Source: Arbacia lixula (taxonomy: Eukaryota; Echinodermata; Echinoidea; Arbacioida; Arbaciidae). Taken from it: 64,000 nt of DNA. Below are positions 21,601-32,061 of the stretch, piece after piece (the stretch's first letter is position 1; every line of letters begins with the position of its first letter). A program made the translations under genes and the position numbers. The notes under the pieces were generated by a model. It was not told where the DNA came from. It saw only the letters and a list, made by a program, of their open reading frames with translations, and searched no databases. The DNA is taken from contig OZ022596.1 in NCBI GenBank assembly GCA_963669155.1, positions 12,479,224 to 12,543,223 of the forward strand. Direction: 5' to 3'.

Positions 21601-24600
21601 AAGCAGAAGAAACAGAAGACGAAGAAAATGAAGGAGAAGAAAATGGAAAAGACGAAGAAGAATAAGATAAAAAAAAAAATATGAAAAAAGGCAGAGTAGG
21701 GGAAGGAGGATGTTAAGGAAAGACAAATAGACAGAAAATATGAAGGAGAAGAAGGAAAGACTGAGGAAAAATGAGGAAAAAGAAGAAGTAAGCAAAAATA
21801 AGAACGATACAGCATAGATAAAGGAGATGAAGGAAGAAAACGTTAAAAGGAGCAAGAAAAAGAGAGACAAGAAGAGAGACAGACGAAGAAGGACAGGAGG
21901 AGATAAACAAGATAAACGAAAAGAAGAAATATACGAACAGAAAACAACACTCAACAACATCAAGTAAAAGAATACAAACATTAAACAGGAGGATGTAAAA
22001 GAACAATGTAAAAGAAAAGAGAAATAAGAGAGGCATTTAGACAAAGATGAAGAACTAAATAACTTATGTTAAAAGAGAATATGGGTGCTCCTATGAGGCC
22101 CCCGCCCCCAGTCACACACATACGCACGCCAAACTCCATCATTTTGCCAGTAATGTACTCAAATTACATAGACAAGCATTTTGTCTCGCACATAATTCAA
22201 TTTAAGGGAATGCCAAGACTCGTTTTGGTCAGGAAGACATTTTTTAATGGCCGGTCTGGTCCGGCACATAGGGGCAAGAAATGAGGTCATGAACCCTAGG
22301 ACGGAAAGCTAGAAAGTCACCGACAGTGATTGAAGTCAAAATGAGTCAACATCCCTTCGGACGTTGTGGTGTTAATTTGTAACGAGGGAGTGCACCCCAA
22401 TTATATGTCGCTTAAACCTTTCTGTGCTAGAGAGGGAATGTAGCTCTCTGGGGATTTGTGTGTTTTACTTGTGAATGACTTCACATGGGACGCATAAAAA
22501 GCTGTAGTGTGATCCAGCGCATATTCACGACTTTCCGATGTTTTTGAACGATTGGCCATCGCTTCTGCTCTCTCTCTCTCTTCCTCCCGTCTCTCTTCAT
22601 CATTACCTCTCCCTTAACACTTCGAGTGCCGCATATTTTAACAAGTCCACATAAATCACATAGAGCGGCAGTTTATCTGACATATAAGGAGTTAATAGTA
22701 TGTGTCTAATGCTTCTCTTGATTATATATGTTTCTCTCCAGTATCCTCTTCTCTCTCTCTCTCTCTCTCTCTCTACCCCCCCCCCCCCCCACTCTCCCTT
22801 TCTCTCTTCCCCTCTATCTTTCCCTTCTCTATAATTTATACAAATCTCAATTTTTGTTTTTCAATATACATGTAGTATTAAGCTTTATATGTATATATTT
22901 TCGAGGTAAATTGTATGTCAAACTTTTATACATGTCACAAGTACATCAAACCCGATTCGGCTTTCGGGCTGGGATGTTGGATTTGAATAAAACCTTTCAA
23001 TCCAATTGCATTCAATTCCTTCTCTTTCTTTCTCAGGTTGGGATTCCTATCATACAGTGGTCTTTGAAAACAGGATGACTGTATATATGTAATTTCCATT
23101 ACTTTGAGAATGAAACAAAAATACTCACCACGAATAGGACAGCGGGCTGTGGTGTGTGTCGTTTCAGATGGATCATCCCTAAGATCTGCATCATGTGACC
23201 CTCCCTCGCCGCAACGAATGGTAACCTAGACAACAGTTCAAGGGACGGAATGTGATTGGTCAGTTGGGCAGTTAAAACAGGAGCTTACGATTGAAGGACC
23301 CGTATTAAAAAAAAATCTCTATAAGACTATCCATAAGTTATTTCTACATGCAAATTTTTATTTGAGAAAGATTCAGTCAAAATAAATCCAGTGCATAAGG
23401 GTCGAAATAACAGAAATACAAAAGAAAACAAAGCGTAAACAAAATAGGATTGATGATATCAGCGATTCACATACTACATTGGTTTAGGTAACATTAACAA
23501 AGTACATTTTGATTTCAGCAAACAATATACTTTTGATGACGTCAACAAATAACGTAAGTTTGATGACGTCATTCACATTTTGGTTAAATAGTGCTTACCT
23601 CCCTGCAGTGAACAAGCTTGCGTTCGCTGCTCCGAATGTCGACATACAAACTCCTAAGGGAACGATCCAAGCGAAAACACCCATGGTCCGATTCGCAAAC
23701 GTCTACGTGGAAAACAATATAAAAATACAAAACACTTACAAAGTTGTTGTCATTGAACCACATGTTTATTTCTTCTCGCATTGTTTAAAGACATGAAATG
23801 CTCACTAAATCTTTAAAATGGCAACACACATCGAATGTTTATATCAACTATTGAATTGAGATGGTGCACAACTATCGATTGATTTTTTTCTTCAAAAATG
23901 ATTTTGATTTACAATGGAATGCACGATTCATTTTATAACAATCTGCATTTATAGGAAAATTAGCGTTGCCAATTTGAAACCCAAATTAATGATTAAAAGT
24001 ATTGACTCTAAAAAAGCGAAAGTGTTAGCTGTGGAATACAGAGGGAAGTCGCTGGCCTGGAATCGAGTGTTCAGTGAGTTACTCTTTCTTTACCAAAATG
24101 GTTGCTGTATGGGGCGTGTATGTACTACTTGTGCAAAAATACATCAATGGCGCTAAAAGAGTTCATTAAAGGGATGGTTCACCCTGAAGATAAGTTGGTT
24201 TCAATAAAAACAGGAACATGAAAGAAACATAAAGGTGAAGGTTTGACGAAAATCCGTCCAAAGGATGAGAAAGTTATGATCTTTTGAATGTTTAATTTTT
24301 TGGCGTTACGCGCGAGGTGCTCTCACATAATGTTACAATATAATTACATAAATAGCTCTTTTCTGGTTTTGACAACGGAATTTATCCCTTTTTTCTTAAA
24401 GGTATGTGTGTTAAAAAAACGTATTTCTGATGATGTATCATGTGCACCGGTAAAATGATTCATACTTTTGTACATAACACATGGGAGAGCAGCTCGCACG
24501 TGACGTCACAAAAATAAAAACTTTAAAAGATCATAACTTTCTTATCCTTTGACAGATTTTCATCAAAGCTTCACTAATGTTTCTTTTATGTGTCTGCTTT

Positions 24601-27600
24601 GATTGACACAAACATAATTTCAGGGTGAACTATCCCTTGAATATTGTGAAGATAGTCACTCACCACAGCAACTGCTTTTGCAGCCAACATTTCGGTTGGT
24701 GTGATGACGGTAAAGTAGGCGATATTCATCATGACATAGACAGCCGCAACGAACGGGATACCAACCATGAGGGAAATAGGCAGATTTCTATATCGAGAAG
24801 AGCAAAGGGCAATATTCATTATATTACATGTCCATTAAATATACAAAGCTACGATTGGTCCACAGCTTGCTACGTCATATTGACTGCGGAAATCGTAATG
24901 AGTATTTTTTCCCAGCCGGTCAAATGCACACATTTTCCTCCATAAACTGCCTTTCTTCACTGCGTGCACCAAGCGTAAAGTAGACACATTATTTGCACAT
25001 TATACAACCCCTAGTGAGAATTAAATGTAACATTACACCTGTTAACAGTCAATATCTGTATATTATTAACCCATGACCATTTCATAAATACTGACGTATT
25101 TACACATCTTAGACTACATGTATATAGCCCCGGCACAAGGATGCACCACCTGTAGAAGTACCCAAGGTCGTCTCCCACAACAAACAATCTTTTAGTAAAT
25201 AACCATCAAATCAAGGCAATAGTCTTATCTCACATTCTTTTGTTATGAATTGGGGTTAATAGACAAGTTTCGTTATGATACACGTCATTCAAACAATGCG
25301 TTACTAATATAAAGCTCGTCCGAGGTTTGTCCGAGAAGGAACACGTAATACATTCAGAGTACATTCCCTCAGTTGAAATTGAATAACGAAATGCAGGGAA
25401 ATGTTGCATATAGGTTTTCAATTATTGTAACTTACCATCAATGGTAACTACCATAGAAACAGTTGCAATAATGAGAACTCATTGGTTATTGCCATGGTAG
25501 TTACCATTGATGATAAGTTACAATAATAGAAAAACTATATGCAACATGACCAAAGTGCATGTAAAAAGCACTTACTACGCGGTTAGAGGGGCAGATGTGA
25601 ATACATGACAAAATGGCTTGCTGTGTCTGAGCATGGGGACTACTAATGTAATAGGAGGGGGCGCCGGATGTATAGACCGGATGGGCACCCCCCCCCCCCT
25701 CCCCACACGGACGAGCAACACGTGCATCTAATCCTGGACTTGACCGTGCTACACCCTGCTGTCCTAGTCACTAACACTTATATAATTCACCTATCTTGGT
25801 CATTGACCTTTCTGTAGCACCCTTTAAGCGCAGGCACAGGAAATATTGACAAACAGTAACACTCTCAGTAGAAATACATGTATGTGGTTGTATCCTTCGA
25901 GATAATTCTCCACACCACATATATAAAGGGAAACTCGCACAGCGACGTCCAGATTTTTCTTGTAGTCATGTCCACTTCCGGAGTTTGCGCTTTCCTTCTC
26001 TTATGCTCCTCTATGTCATTCTCTCCCTTTCATATTTCTTAACCTGTTCTTCTATCTTCTTCTATTTCGCTGCTTCATCTTTATTTATCCTCCCCTCTCC
26101 CTCTTCCTTTCTGTCCTTGATTTGCTCTTAGTACGTTCTCTTGTGTTTTTCATGTCCATAATTTGATCATTCTCTCCCTTTCATATTTCTTTCTGTTCTT
26201 CTGTGTCGCTCCCTCACCTTTATTCATCCTCCCCTCTCTCTTTCTGTCTTTGATTTCGCTCTTTCATTCTCTTCTGCCTTCTTTACATCTATGAAAAGAC
26301 CATCCTCTCTGTTTTCTTCCATTTCTTCTTACCTTCGCGGGTTTTCCAGCTCTTCTGTCAAAGCGTTCAGGAAACTCCTGCAAAGGATAAATGATCACCC
26401 ATGTAAATCAAACTTGTCCCTTTTATTTTTCTGCTATCATTGACGATAACTTTTTATGGGAATGGGCTACCTTTTTAAGTAGTTTGAGTCTTCGACCCAC
26501 GTTGGACTGTAGCTACTTGTTTCTCCATTTGGGAGAGGGAAACATATTCATAATCAACATATAATCCATAATACATATACAGGTATTTTGTCAAAAGTGG
26601 AGATGAAATTATGTCGAATACGTGTTTGTTATTAATTTTTCAAATGGCTCTATCAATTGCTTATAATTTGGAGGTACGTTATGGCAACGTACTAGTACAT
26701 GTATAGAGGTATTATATGACTATATACGTCAGGATGCTATAGAGTACCGAAGTGGTGTTGTCCATCGTTACGCTTTGTGGTTCTTAACAACATCACTCAA
26801 GTGAGACCTTCACTGGTCCAACGTTGTCTAGTGGGCTATATAGTGTCGGGCATTCTGAGAGTCACTAAAATGGGCTCTCCACATATCTTAGTACCAGTTG
26901 TCTTGCCAACATGTTCATATGACGTCACACTTCGGTACTCCATAATAAACGAAGTCCTTTTTGACAAGAAACGATATGAAGAGGTCAGATGAATTCGGTG
27001 TCTTACCAGCCCTCATAAGCCCAAAGTCCTTGATAAAACGCCAACGCGTATGCCAAACCATTTGGCGTACTGTGTTCAAATGACTCAGGAACTTTGATGT
27101 ACTCGACATCACCTGCAAAAACAAGCACAAAATCATGGCAAATTAGCGCAGAATGAAATAAATAATATCGCGTGATACCTTTCACATCTTTGATTTGAAG
27201 AAAGCTGAATGCATATTACGCTGAGAGCTTTTTCTGTTTCAGAAAGGATACATGTATTTGCATTTAAATTAGTACTCAGTGGTATTTCAAAGAAGCGGGA
27301 CTATGTAAACATACTTCAGAGTATACGAATATCTAAATAATCTTGGTCTCCTTTAATCCTTTGTGTGCCAAGCAAACTGCCTTTCTATGGGATTTACCTG
27401 TACTATTTGGGCAAAAATGCACAAATTGCGCAGAAAGAGTAAGACTTCCGAAAAAGTATTATTTAATCAAATATTGCCATGTATTTCTTAATTACTGGGC
27501 TGCTAATGATTAGTTTTGTTCATTGCGCCCTCACTTGACACATCGTTTTACTTTCAGATTGATTCGCGACAATAATTGTTAACCCTCTCCGTACCAAGTC

Positions 27601-28325
27601 ATGAAAAGCTTGTTGCATGACGACACATATTATGCACTTGTGGTACTAAGCAGGTTACAGGTACAAGTCAAGTTAAGTCAACCGAAAAAAGACACACATT
27701 TCAGCCTTTAGCGAAAATGATCACATAATAAAAAAGAAATGCCGTCATATCATTTGAGAGTAACATGTAATTCTATTCGACAAGGTGTAATCCGATGTTT
27801 TCAAAAAGGATTATAATGTTTGAAGATTGAAAGAAGGTTTAAGAGACGAAGTAATGTTTTGTATCGTCTCAACATCACAATAGTTTCTGGATTTTACGAC
27901 AGAACCCAACCACACAGACGGTGGAGAAATAGAATGACAAATATCGTGAACTATGACCTAGGATAATCATGACAAGCCTACAACAACACCTGTGTACACA
28001 AAAGAGACGGGGAATCAATAATGATAACGATAATAACACAGATTTACTCTATCTTGTTCATACTCTTCTTGTATCAGATATAATTCTATACTGTGAATTT
28101 TTGGCACCACATCGATCATCCCCAGCCAACTCCAATTCTGGTTCAAGTTCAATTGTACTTATTCTACTCACTTAATGAGTAACACAAATGACAACAATAA
28201 CACACAAATACATGTACGTATATATAAAATGCGTGGGTAGCAGCCAGGGACGGAAGGAGATAGGGAGAGGGAAGGAGATAGAGAGCGAAAGAGAGAGGTT
28301 GGGGGGGGGGGGTGGCAGAGAAAGA

Positions 28326-28362
<37 letters not shown>

Positions 28363-31300
28363 ATGCGGAGCAGTGGTAGAGAGGAGGGGGGGGGGCGAGG
28401 AAGAGATATTAATCAAAAATCAAAACACTTCGCATACCTTGTCCCATCTTCACAAAGCCGATCACAATAATAATGGCGCAGACGACCAGTTTGGCGATTG
28501 TAAACACAATTTGGAGCTGGTTTGCCGCCTTCACGCTGTAACAATTGATGAATGTGAGCATGACTGTGGAACGAAATAAACATCACAAATACAAATAGAT
28601 AGGTTACACAATCAAGGTCGCGTAATAAGCCGTTTTCACAATGTATTCACAATTTTCCCTAACTGCGAAAGATGTGTCATTACATTCACCTGTGTTTCGC
28701 AATTCAGTCTCAATGGATGGAACGGACTTTGAATACATTAGCTGCCTATTGCTACTCAACAAAGTTCGGACAAGTTTTAGGGTTACTATTCTTAACATAT
28801 TGTTTGAAGGACGTGAATAAAATTTGCCTACATAACGAAAATAGTCGATTGAGACATTTAAAAAATAAACAAGTTTTCATTAACAATGAATACAAGGTAT
28901 CATCGGAACGCTGATGGATTATGAGGTGTGATGACAACCAGGGTGGTCCCCAGTGTAGAAAACATGCGGTGCAAACACCACGCGTCGGGTCGAGAAAGTG
29001 ATTGTGAGCCACGTGTAAATTCACTGCACCATGCGTAAAATCAGTATCAGTCTTATTATTCTTATCGTTTTTGTTTTCTTTGAGCCACGCTTTCCATAGT
29101 TGTGTACCACGCGTCCAGCACAGATGTCTGACAAAAAGTGACATTCTACTTTTTTGAGCCACGCGTAAAAGATTTTCTGGTGACCACCCTGATGACAACT
29201 AACATACGGCTCAATATACACGAAATATATAGTTTAACATAAAAAGACAGTAAGATTTATTTATCATTATTATTTATTAACGTTTTATTTCAATAGGTTA
29301 GCCCTTTCAGTTAAACAACTGATCTACCAAGGGGCCCTGCATTCAATAAAAAACAATACAATGCAAACAACGACACAATAAAAAATAAATACACATGAAA
29401 ACAAATGAATACACAAACTAATTCATCAATCAATGTCAGAGAAATCTAACAACTACTTTCATGATTAGGAACTTAGATGCGATCAGTATGTGATCATGGT
29501 TTACTTTGCCTTTTAAATGCAAAGTGGGAAATGGACCAAAGTACACAAATTACATAAAAATACGTACTTTCAAAATATATCAAGTATATATGTATAGCTT
29601 GGGGAATTTCGACCTTAGTTGAAATAACACTGAAGCTTGTTTTCCTTTCAGAGGAAGATTTATTTCCCCTACGCTCCATCCTTTCATGCACCTATTGTGT
29701 CCATGAAAGAAGGTGTCCTGCTAAGAAGCCATTAACCCCGGTGTGGTTGTCATTAGATTTGGTGGGGGTAAAACGTGTTTCTTTCTTTAGATTAGGAGGG
29801 GTATTAAATCTTTGTCTCCTAACTAGGTGAGGTATAACGTTGCCTTTTCTATGTATTAGTATCAGGTGGGTATATTGATTAAGCAACATTGGGATTTTTC
29901 CCCCTTTCTCCATCCAGTTTCCCTTCGATGACAGGTGTACAATGTTACCACTGTCATTGATTTTACTGTTCTGTGGTAAATTGAAATCGATCCGGGAGTC
30001 CTGCGAACAAGCAAAAGAACTCCCTCACCCCTTCCCCCTCTTACCAACTATCGATCCCTTTCATTTGCCATCATCTGTACTGTATTTGGTAGCATGTATG
30101 TTCATTTTTCACTCTTTAAATGATTGAAGAAATAAATGTACTAGTTAACTTACAACGCAATATATGGATAATTGACTAATTGACCAATTAACTGATTTAA
30201 CAGTAATTTTGAACATAGACAGACATATTGTGTGAATGATAACCCAACAAATTAGTACATTACATGTAATTGAATACTAATAAAACATATTTAGAACAAA
30301 AGGGTTCAATTATGAATTTGTGCCGTCACGTGCGAGGTGCTCTCCCATATGTTGTGTACAATTTTTTTCTCGAAAAAAAAAATCAATTTTCTCAAAGAAA
30401 TATGCATAATTGTCCCTGTGAAATTAATACATCATTACAAATACGCTTTACACACATATAAAATCATTCCGTTGTCAAAACCTGCATAAGAACAATTTAT
30501 GGAATTATTTTGTACACAACAATTGGGAGAGCACTTCGCACGAGACGTCACAAAATTTTAATTTCAACAGATCAGAACTTTCTTATCCTTTGATGGATTT
30601 TCGTCAAACCTTCACTAATAGTTTCTTCCATGTTTCTGCTTTTATTAAAACCAACTTATCTTCAGGGTGAACTATCCCTTTAAAATTGAAATACTTACAT
30701 AGCGCTAGTCCCTTAAAAATTGAAATACTTACATAGCGCTAGCAGCGCGAATAGTTTGGCAACCGTGTCCTTGTCCGTGCAGTCGCTATTGATGATATAC
30801 TCTGCGGTATATGTACCCATGATGAGGCACACTATGGCCACAGTAGCCGGACGGATGACCAGCATGAATGTCCAGGAGAAGAGAAAGGCCGGGAGTGCGC
30901 CCAAGCTCTCGAGCAGGTAGGCGTATTCGCCCCCAGACTTGGGGATCATAGTGCCCAGCTCGGCGTAGCACAGGGACCCTAGTGGGTAGGAGGAAACAGA
31001 GAGAATGAAACCTGTATAGAAAGGCCACCACAAGAACTCTATTATCGCTACGAAGATAATCTTATCTTTCTGTTTTGCTTTTCTCTTCATGTTTAAAAAA
31101 AAATATAATCTTTACATTTAGCTTTCAATGATAAATGTTGTTCAGGGCAAACAGAAAATGTTTTTATAGATATGTGGTCTTACTATAAAGGTGGTTGTTA
31201 AAGCAAGTTTTACTATACAGTGAAACCTGAGTGCATGGTCACAAACAGAGTCTGTTAACAACTATGTCTGGTAATACAGACGGATTAGGGCCTAGTTTGT

Positions 31301-31719
31301 ACTGTAGTTGTTAATGTTGTGATCTTGTGTAGACTCTGAATGGATGACTCGAATAAGGCTTCTACTTTGAAATAACTTTACAGCAGGATATGCTATGTGT
31401 GTGTTGCTATCGTGAGAAGTTCTGATAGTCTTGTCTCATTACAGTGAACATACTCAGTTGTCAAACTAGGCTAAATGGATGGATGAAAAGACTAACCTGC
31501 TAGAGCAAGGAGCCCGCACATCAGCCAAATAACCAAACTCATTCCAACGCTCTCCGTTTCCCGAAGAATCCCGACGGGTGACACGAAGATTCCCGAGCCA
31601 ATCATCCCGCCGATGATGAACGCAATGCCGCCGAAGAGCCCGACTTCGCGCTTGAGCTTGATCTCGCCAAAGTCCGTTTCGTCGAGCTCCACGCTCTTCG
31701 GTTTCGACCTCGACTTCAT
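18455..31719 (-). CDS. SLC7A9-like: SLC7 light-chain amino-acid transporter, b(0,+)AT-like
   Basis: Exons (high to low): 31719-31497, 30978-30733, 28563-28438, 27112-27007, 26377-26333, 24787-24664, 23702-23599, 23225-23129, 20121-19972, 18631-18455. All junctions are GT/AG and keep frame. The 465-residue product is a twelve-helix APC-fold amino-acid exchanger. Landmarks are IGSGIFVSP (40-48, unwound helix 1), [16 protein letters not shown] (78-93), GLWAYEGW (227-234), [12 protein letters not shown] (241-252), AREGHM (331-336) and ERPIKVP. Cys141, between helices 3 and 4, is at the position that in this family forms the disulfide to the SLC3 heavy chain, so a heterodimer at the plasma membrane is expected. 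Motifs are nearer to SLC7A9 than to y+LAT or LAT1/2; substrate is inferred. b(0,+)AT is 487 residues, so a short C-terminal exon may be missing. Confidence 0.9.
18749..19033. mobile_element. F4 element, second copy
   Basis: Starts GGGTGTGTTTCACGAAGGTA and ends AGCTTGGTGAAACACCCC. Internal sequence matches 9796-10134. It lies in the transporter's last intron. Confidence 0.8.
19034..19186. mobile_element. Short fold-back abutting F4
   Basis: AGGGTGGTATTCTAAAAACG at the left and TACATGGACCACCCT at the right are loosely inverted; GAACTTAAGT and GACTTAAGTT form inner arms. It begins directly where the F4 copy ends. Confidence 0.5.
19379..19738. mobile_element. Fold-back element filled with TTCTTGATATCAAGAA palindromes
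   Basis: Terminal inverted repeats of about 43 bp (ATGGCAAGCCGTTTTAACAT inward) are flanked by AAGAGCGC at 19371-19378 and AAGAGCGT at 19739-19746, an 8-bp target duplication with one mismatch. The interior carries about ten copies of the 16-bp palindrome TTCTTGATATCAAGAA or close variants, plus a larger inverted block (GTGTAGTTAAGCAATGGCAA and its complement). No ORF. An 8-bp duplication is typical of hAT-type insertion, but the superfamily is inferred. Confidence 0.85.
19806..19880 (-). pseudogene. Decayed duplicate of the 3' end of transporter exon 9
   Basis: About 75 bp align to 19950-20024 at an offset of 144 bp. On the - strand it reads [12 protein letters not shown], stop, RPVK, against [17 protein letters not shown] in the exon. 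The GT of the donor is AT here, so it could not splice as the exon does. Confidence 0.85.
19972..20121 (-). CDS. SLC7A9-like: Transporter coding exon 9
   Basis: Acceptor CCACAG|ACT, donor AAG|GTACGG; phase 0 to 0. Encodes T358-K407 including [16 protein letters not shown] and [12 protein letters not shown], typical of SLC7 helices 9-10. Confidence 0.9.
20140..21340. other. Transporter intron 8, first part
   Basis: Contains a fragment shared with 46075 and 48795 (GCCGAGTTTCATGACTTTCG on the + strand near 20573) and a GC-richer patch at 20330-20430 with no recognisable protein. Confidence 0.5.
21343..22045. repeat. 700-bp purine-rich tract in an intron
   Basis: GAA/GGA-dominated + strand (pyrimidine-rich in the transcript). 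The 234-codon and other frames through it encode Ser/Phe/Leu-only sequence and are artefacts. Confidence 0.9.
22614..22695. mobile_element. F5 element, TTAA-bounded
   Basis: TTAACACTTCGAGTGCC at the left and TGACATATAAGGAGTTAA at the right, with ATAGAGCGGCAG inside. Confidence 0.6.
22740..22832. repeat. (CT)n and C-run microsatellite
   Basis: CT repeats, a run of Cs, then CTTTCCC units. Confidence 0.9.
23129..23225 (-). CDS. SLC7A9-like: Transporter coding exon 8
   Basis: Acceptor GTCTAG|GTTACC, donor GTG|GTGAGT. Encodes R325(split)-V357 with FVAAREGHM, the conserved loop after helix 8. Confidence 0.9.
23599..23702 (-). CDS. SLC7A9-like: Transporter coding exon 7
   Basis: Acceptor CACGTAG|ACGTTT, donor GGGAG|GTAAGC. 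Encodes T291-R325(split): [18 protein letters not shown] and [15 protein letters not shown], matching SLC7 helices 7-8. Confidence 0.9.
24166..24640. mobile_element. F1 element, full length, intronic
   Basis: TTAAAGGGATGGTTCACCCT at the left, AGGGTGAACTATCCCTTGA at the right. The palindrome is internally interrupted near 24330-24420. CRE octamer at 24501. It lies 24 bp downstream of the end of transporter exon 6. Confidence 0.85.
24664..24787 (-). CDS. SLC7A9-like: Transporter coding exon 6
   Basis: Acceptor GATATAG|AAATCT, donor GTG|GTGAGT. Encodes R249(split)-V290: [27 protein letters not shown] and [10 protein letters not shown]. Confidence 0.9.
25248..25400 (+). mobile_element. F2 fragment, intronic
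   Basis: CTCGTCCGAGGTTTGTCCGA and CATTCAGAGTACATTCCCT match F2. It is directly followed by an F7 element. Confidence 0.6.
25401..25547. mobile_element. F7 inverted-repeat element
   Basis: ATGTTGCATATAGGTTTTCA and TATATGCAACAT termini. Inside, TTGTAACTTACCATCAATGG is mirrored by CCATTGATGATAAGTTACAA. Nearly a perfect hairpin of 147 bp. Confidence 0.8.
26333..26377 (-). CDS. SLC7A9-like: Transporter coding exon 5 (45 bp)
   Basis: A 15-codon micro-exon: acceptor TTTGCAG|GAGTTT, donor CGAAG|GTAAGA. Encodes [14 protein letters not shown], the conserved segment after helix 6. Confidence 0.85.
26742..26943. mobile_element. F11 element, intact ends
   Basis: Left GAGTACCGAAGTGGTG and right CACACTTCGGTACTC are inverted termini. 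CRE octamer at 26920. It lies in the transporter intron between coding exons 4 and 5. Confidence 0.75.
27007..27112 (-). CDS. SLC7A9-like: Transporter coding exon 4
   Basis: Acceptor TTTGCAG|GTGATG, donor GGCTG|GTAAGA. Encodes G199(split)-W234: the extracellular loop and [14 protein letters not shown] of helix 6. Confidence 0.9.
28225..28410. repeat. GA-rich tract with G runs
   Basis: GGAAGGAGATAG units, a G10 run, (GA)n and a second G run. Ends 27 bp below transporter exon 3. Confidence 0.9.
28438..28563 (-). CDS. SLC7A9-like: Transporter coding exon 3
   Basis: Acceptor TTCCACAG|TCATG, donor CAAG|GTATGC. Encodes F157-G199(split): [16 protein letters not shown], then [16 protein letters not shown], helices 4-5. 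Confidence 0.9.
28622..28855 (-). mobile_element. F2 element, inverted, intronic
   Basis: CAATGTATTCACAATTTTCC at the left, then TTGCTACTCAACAAAGTTCG and ATAACGAAAATAGTC at the right; the reverse of other F2 copies. Confidence 0.65.
28860..30300. other. Transporter intron 2, middle part
   Basis: Nothing coding is supported. A block at about 28920-29190 has short inverted similarities (GGTGGTCCCCAGTG and TGGTGACCACCCT, GAGCCACG repeats), suggesting another diverged fold-back element. Confidence 0.4.
30310..30684. mobile_element. F1 element beside a splice donor
   Basis: Internal GTCACGTGCGAGGTGCTCTC to right end AGGGTGAACTATCCCTTTAA; the left terminus is missing. Its right end lies about 48 bp from the exon 2 donor and its last bases are part of the duplicated block at 30675-30742. 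Confidence 0.8.
30675..30742 (-). repeat. Tandem 34-bp duplication of the exon 2 splice donor
   Basis: 30675-30708 and 30709-30742 are identical except for one base. Each holds, on the - strand, CTAGCGCTAT|GTAAGTATTTC. Both copies are perfect donor matches. Using the distal one would add 34 nt and read an early TAA. Confidence 0.9.
30733..30978 (-). CDS. SLC7A9-like: Transporter coding exon 2
   Basis: Acceptor CCACTAG|GGTCC, donor CTAT|GTAAGT. Encodes G75(split)-L156: [35 protein letters not shown] and INSDC with Cys141, the expected heavy-chain disulfide residue. Confidence 0.9.
31497..31719 (-). CDS. SLC7A9-like: Transporter coding exon 1 (start codon)
   Basis: ATG at 31717-31719 in the context CAGCCATGA. 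Encodes residues 1-75: a charged cytosolic N-terminus, then [19 protein letters not shown] (helix 1) and [11 protein letters not shown] (helix 2). Donor GCAG|GTTAGT. Confidence 0.9.
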
Positions 31720-31831
31720 GGCTGTGAAACGATTCGGTGGTTGATGACGACTTTCAGAAATCGCTGGTCGTTGATTTGAATGAGCAAGGGATTTAGACTT
31801 GAACCGTGGCTATGGACGAATTTTGCGGTAT
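31720..31831 (-). other. 5' UTR of the transporter, exon start inferred
   Basis: Upstream of the ATG there is a CTTCCAG acceptor-like site at about 31832-31838, so the start-codon exon may begin at 31831. No upstream in-frame coding is seen. Confidence 0.4.
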
Positions 31832-31910
31832 CTGGAAGACAAAATCAAATCACAAATACGATCATGAATAAGTTAACCAAAATCTACTTTCTGCGTGTGA
31901 AACAATAAGG

Positions 31911-32061
31911 GCCAAGTCGCATAATAGCTTTTCATTTCTTGTAACTTATCATTAATTGTAACTACCACGGCAACAGGTTCAATCATGAGAGTTCATCGGC
32001 CGTTACCATAGAAGTAACTATTAATAGTAAGTTACAATATTTGAAAACCTATATGCAACAT
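31911..32061. mobile_element. F7 element, second copy
   Basis: TTGTAACTTATCATTAATTG and ATAGTAAGTTACAA arms, ending CTATATGCAACAT as in 25401-25547. Confidence 0.7.

Noticed and set aside
21340..22044. 234-codon Ser/Phe/Leu frame on the - strand
   Set aside because: Product of the purine-rich tract, with other frames open and no domain.
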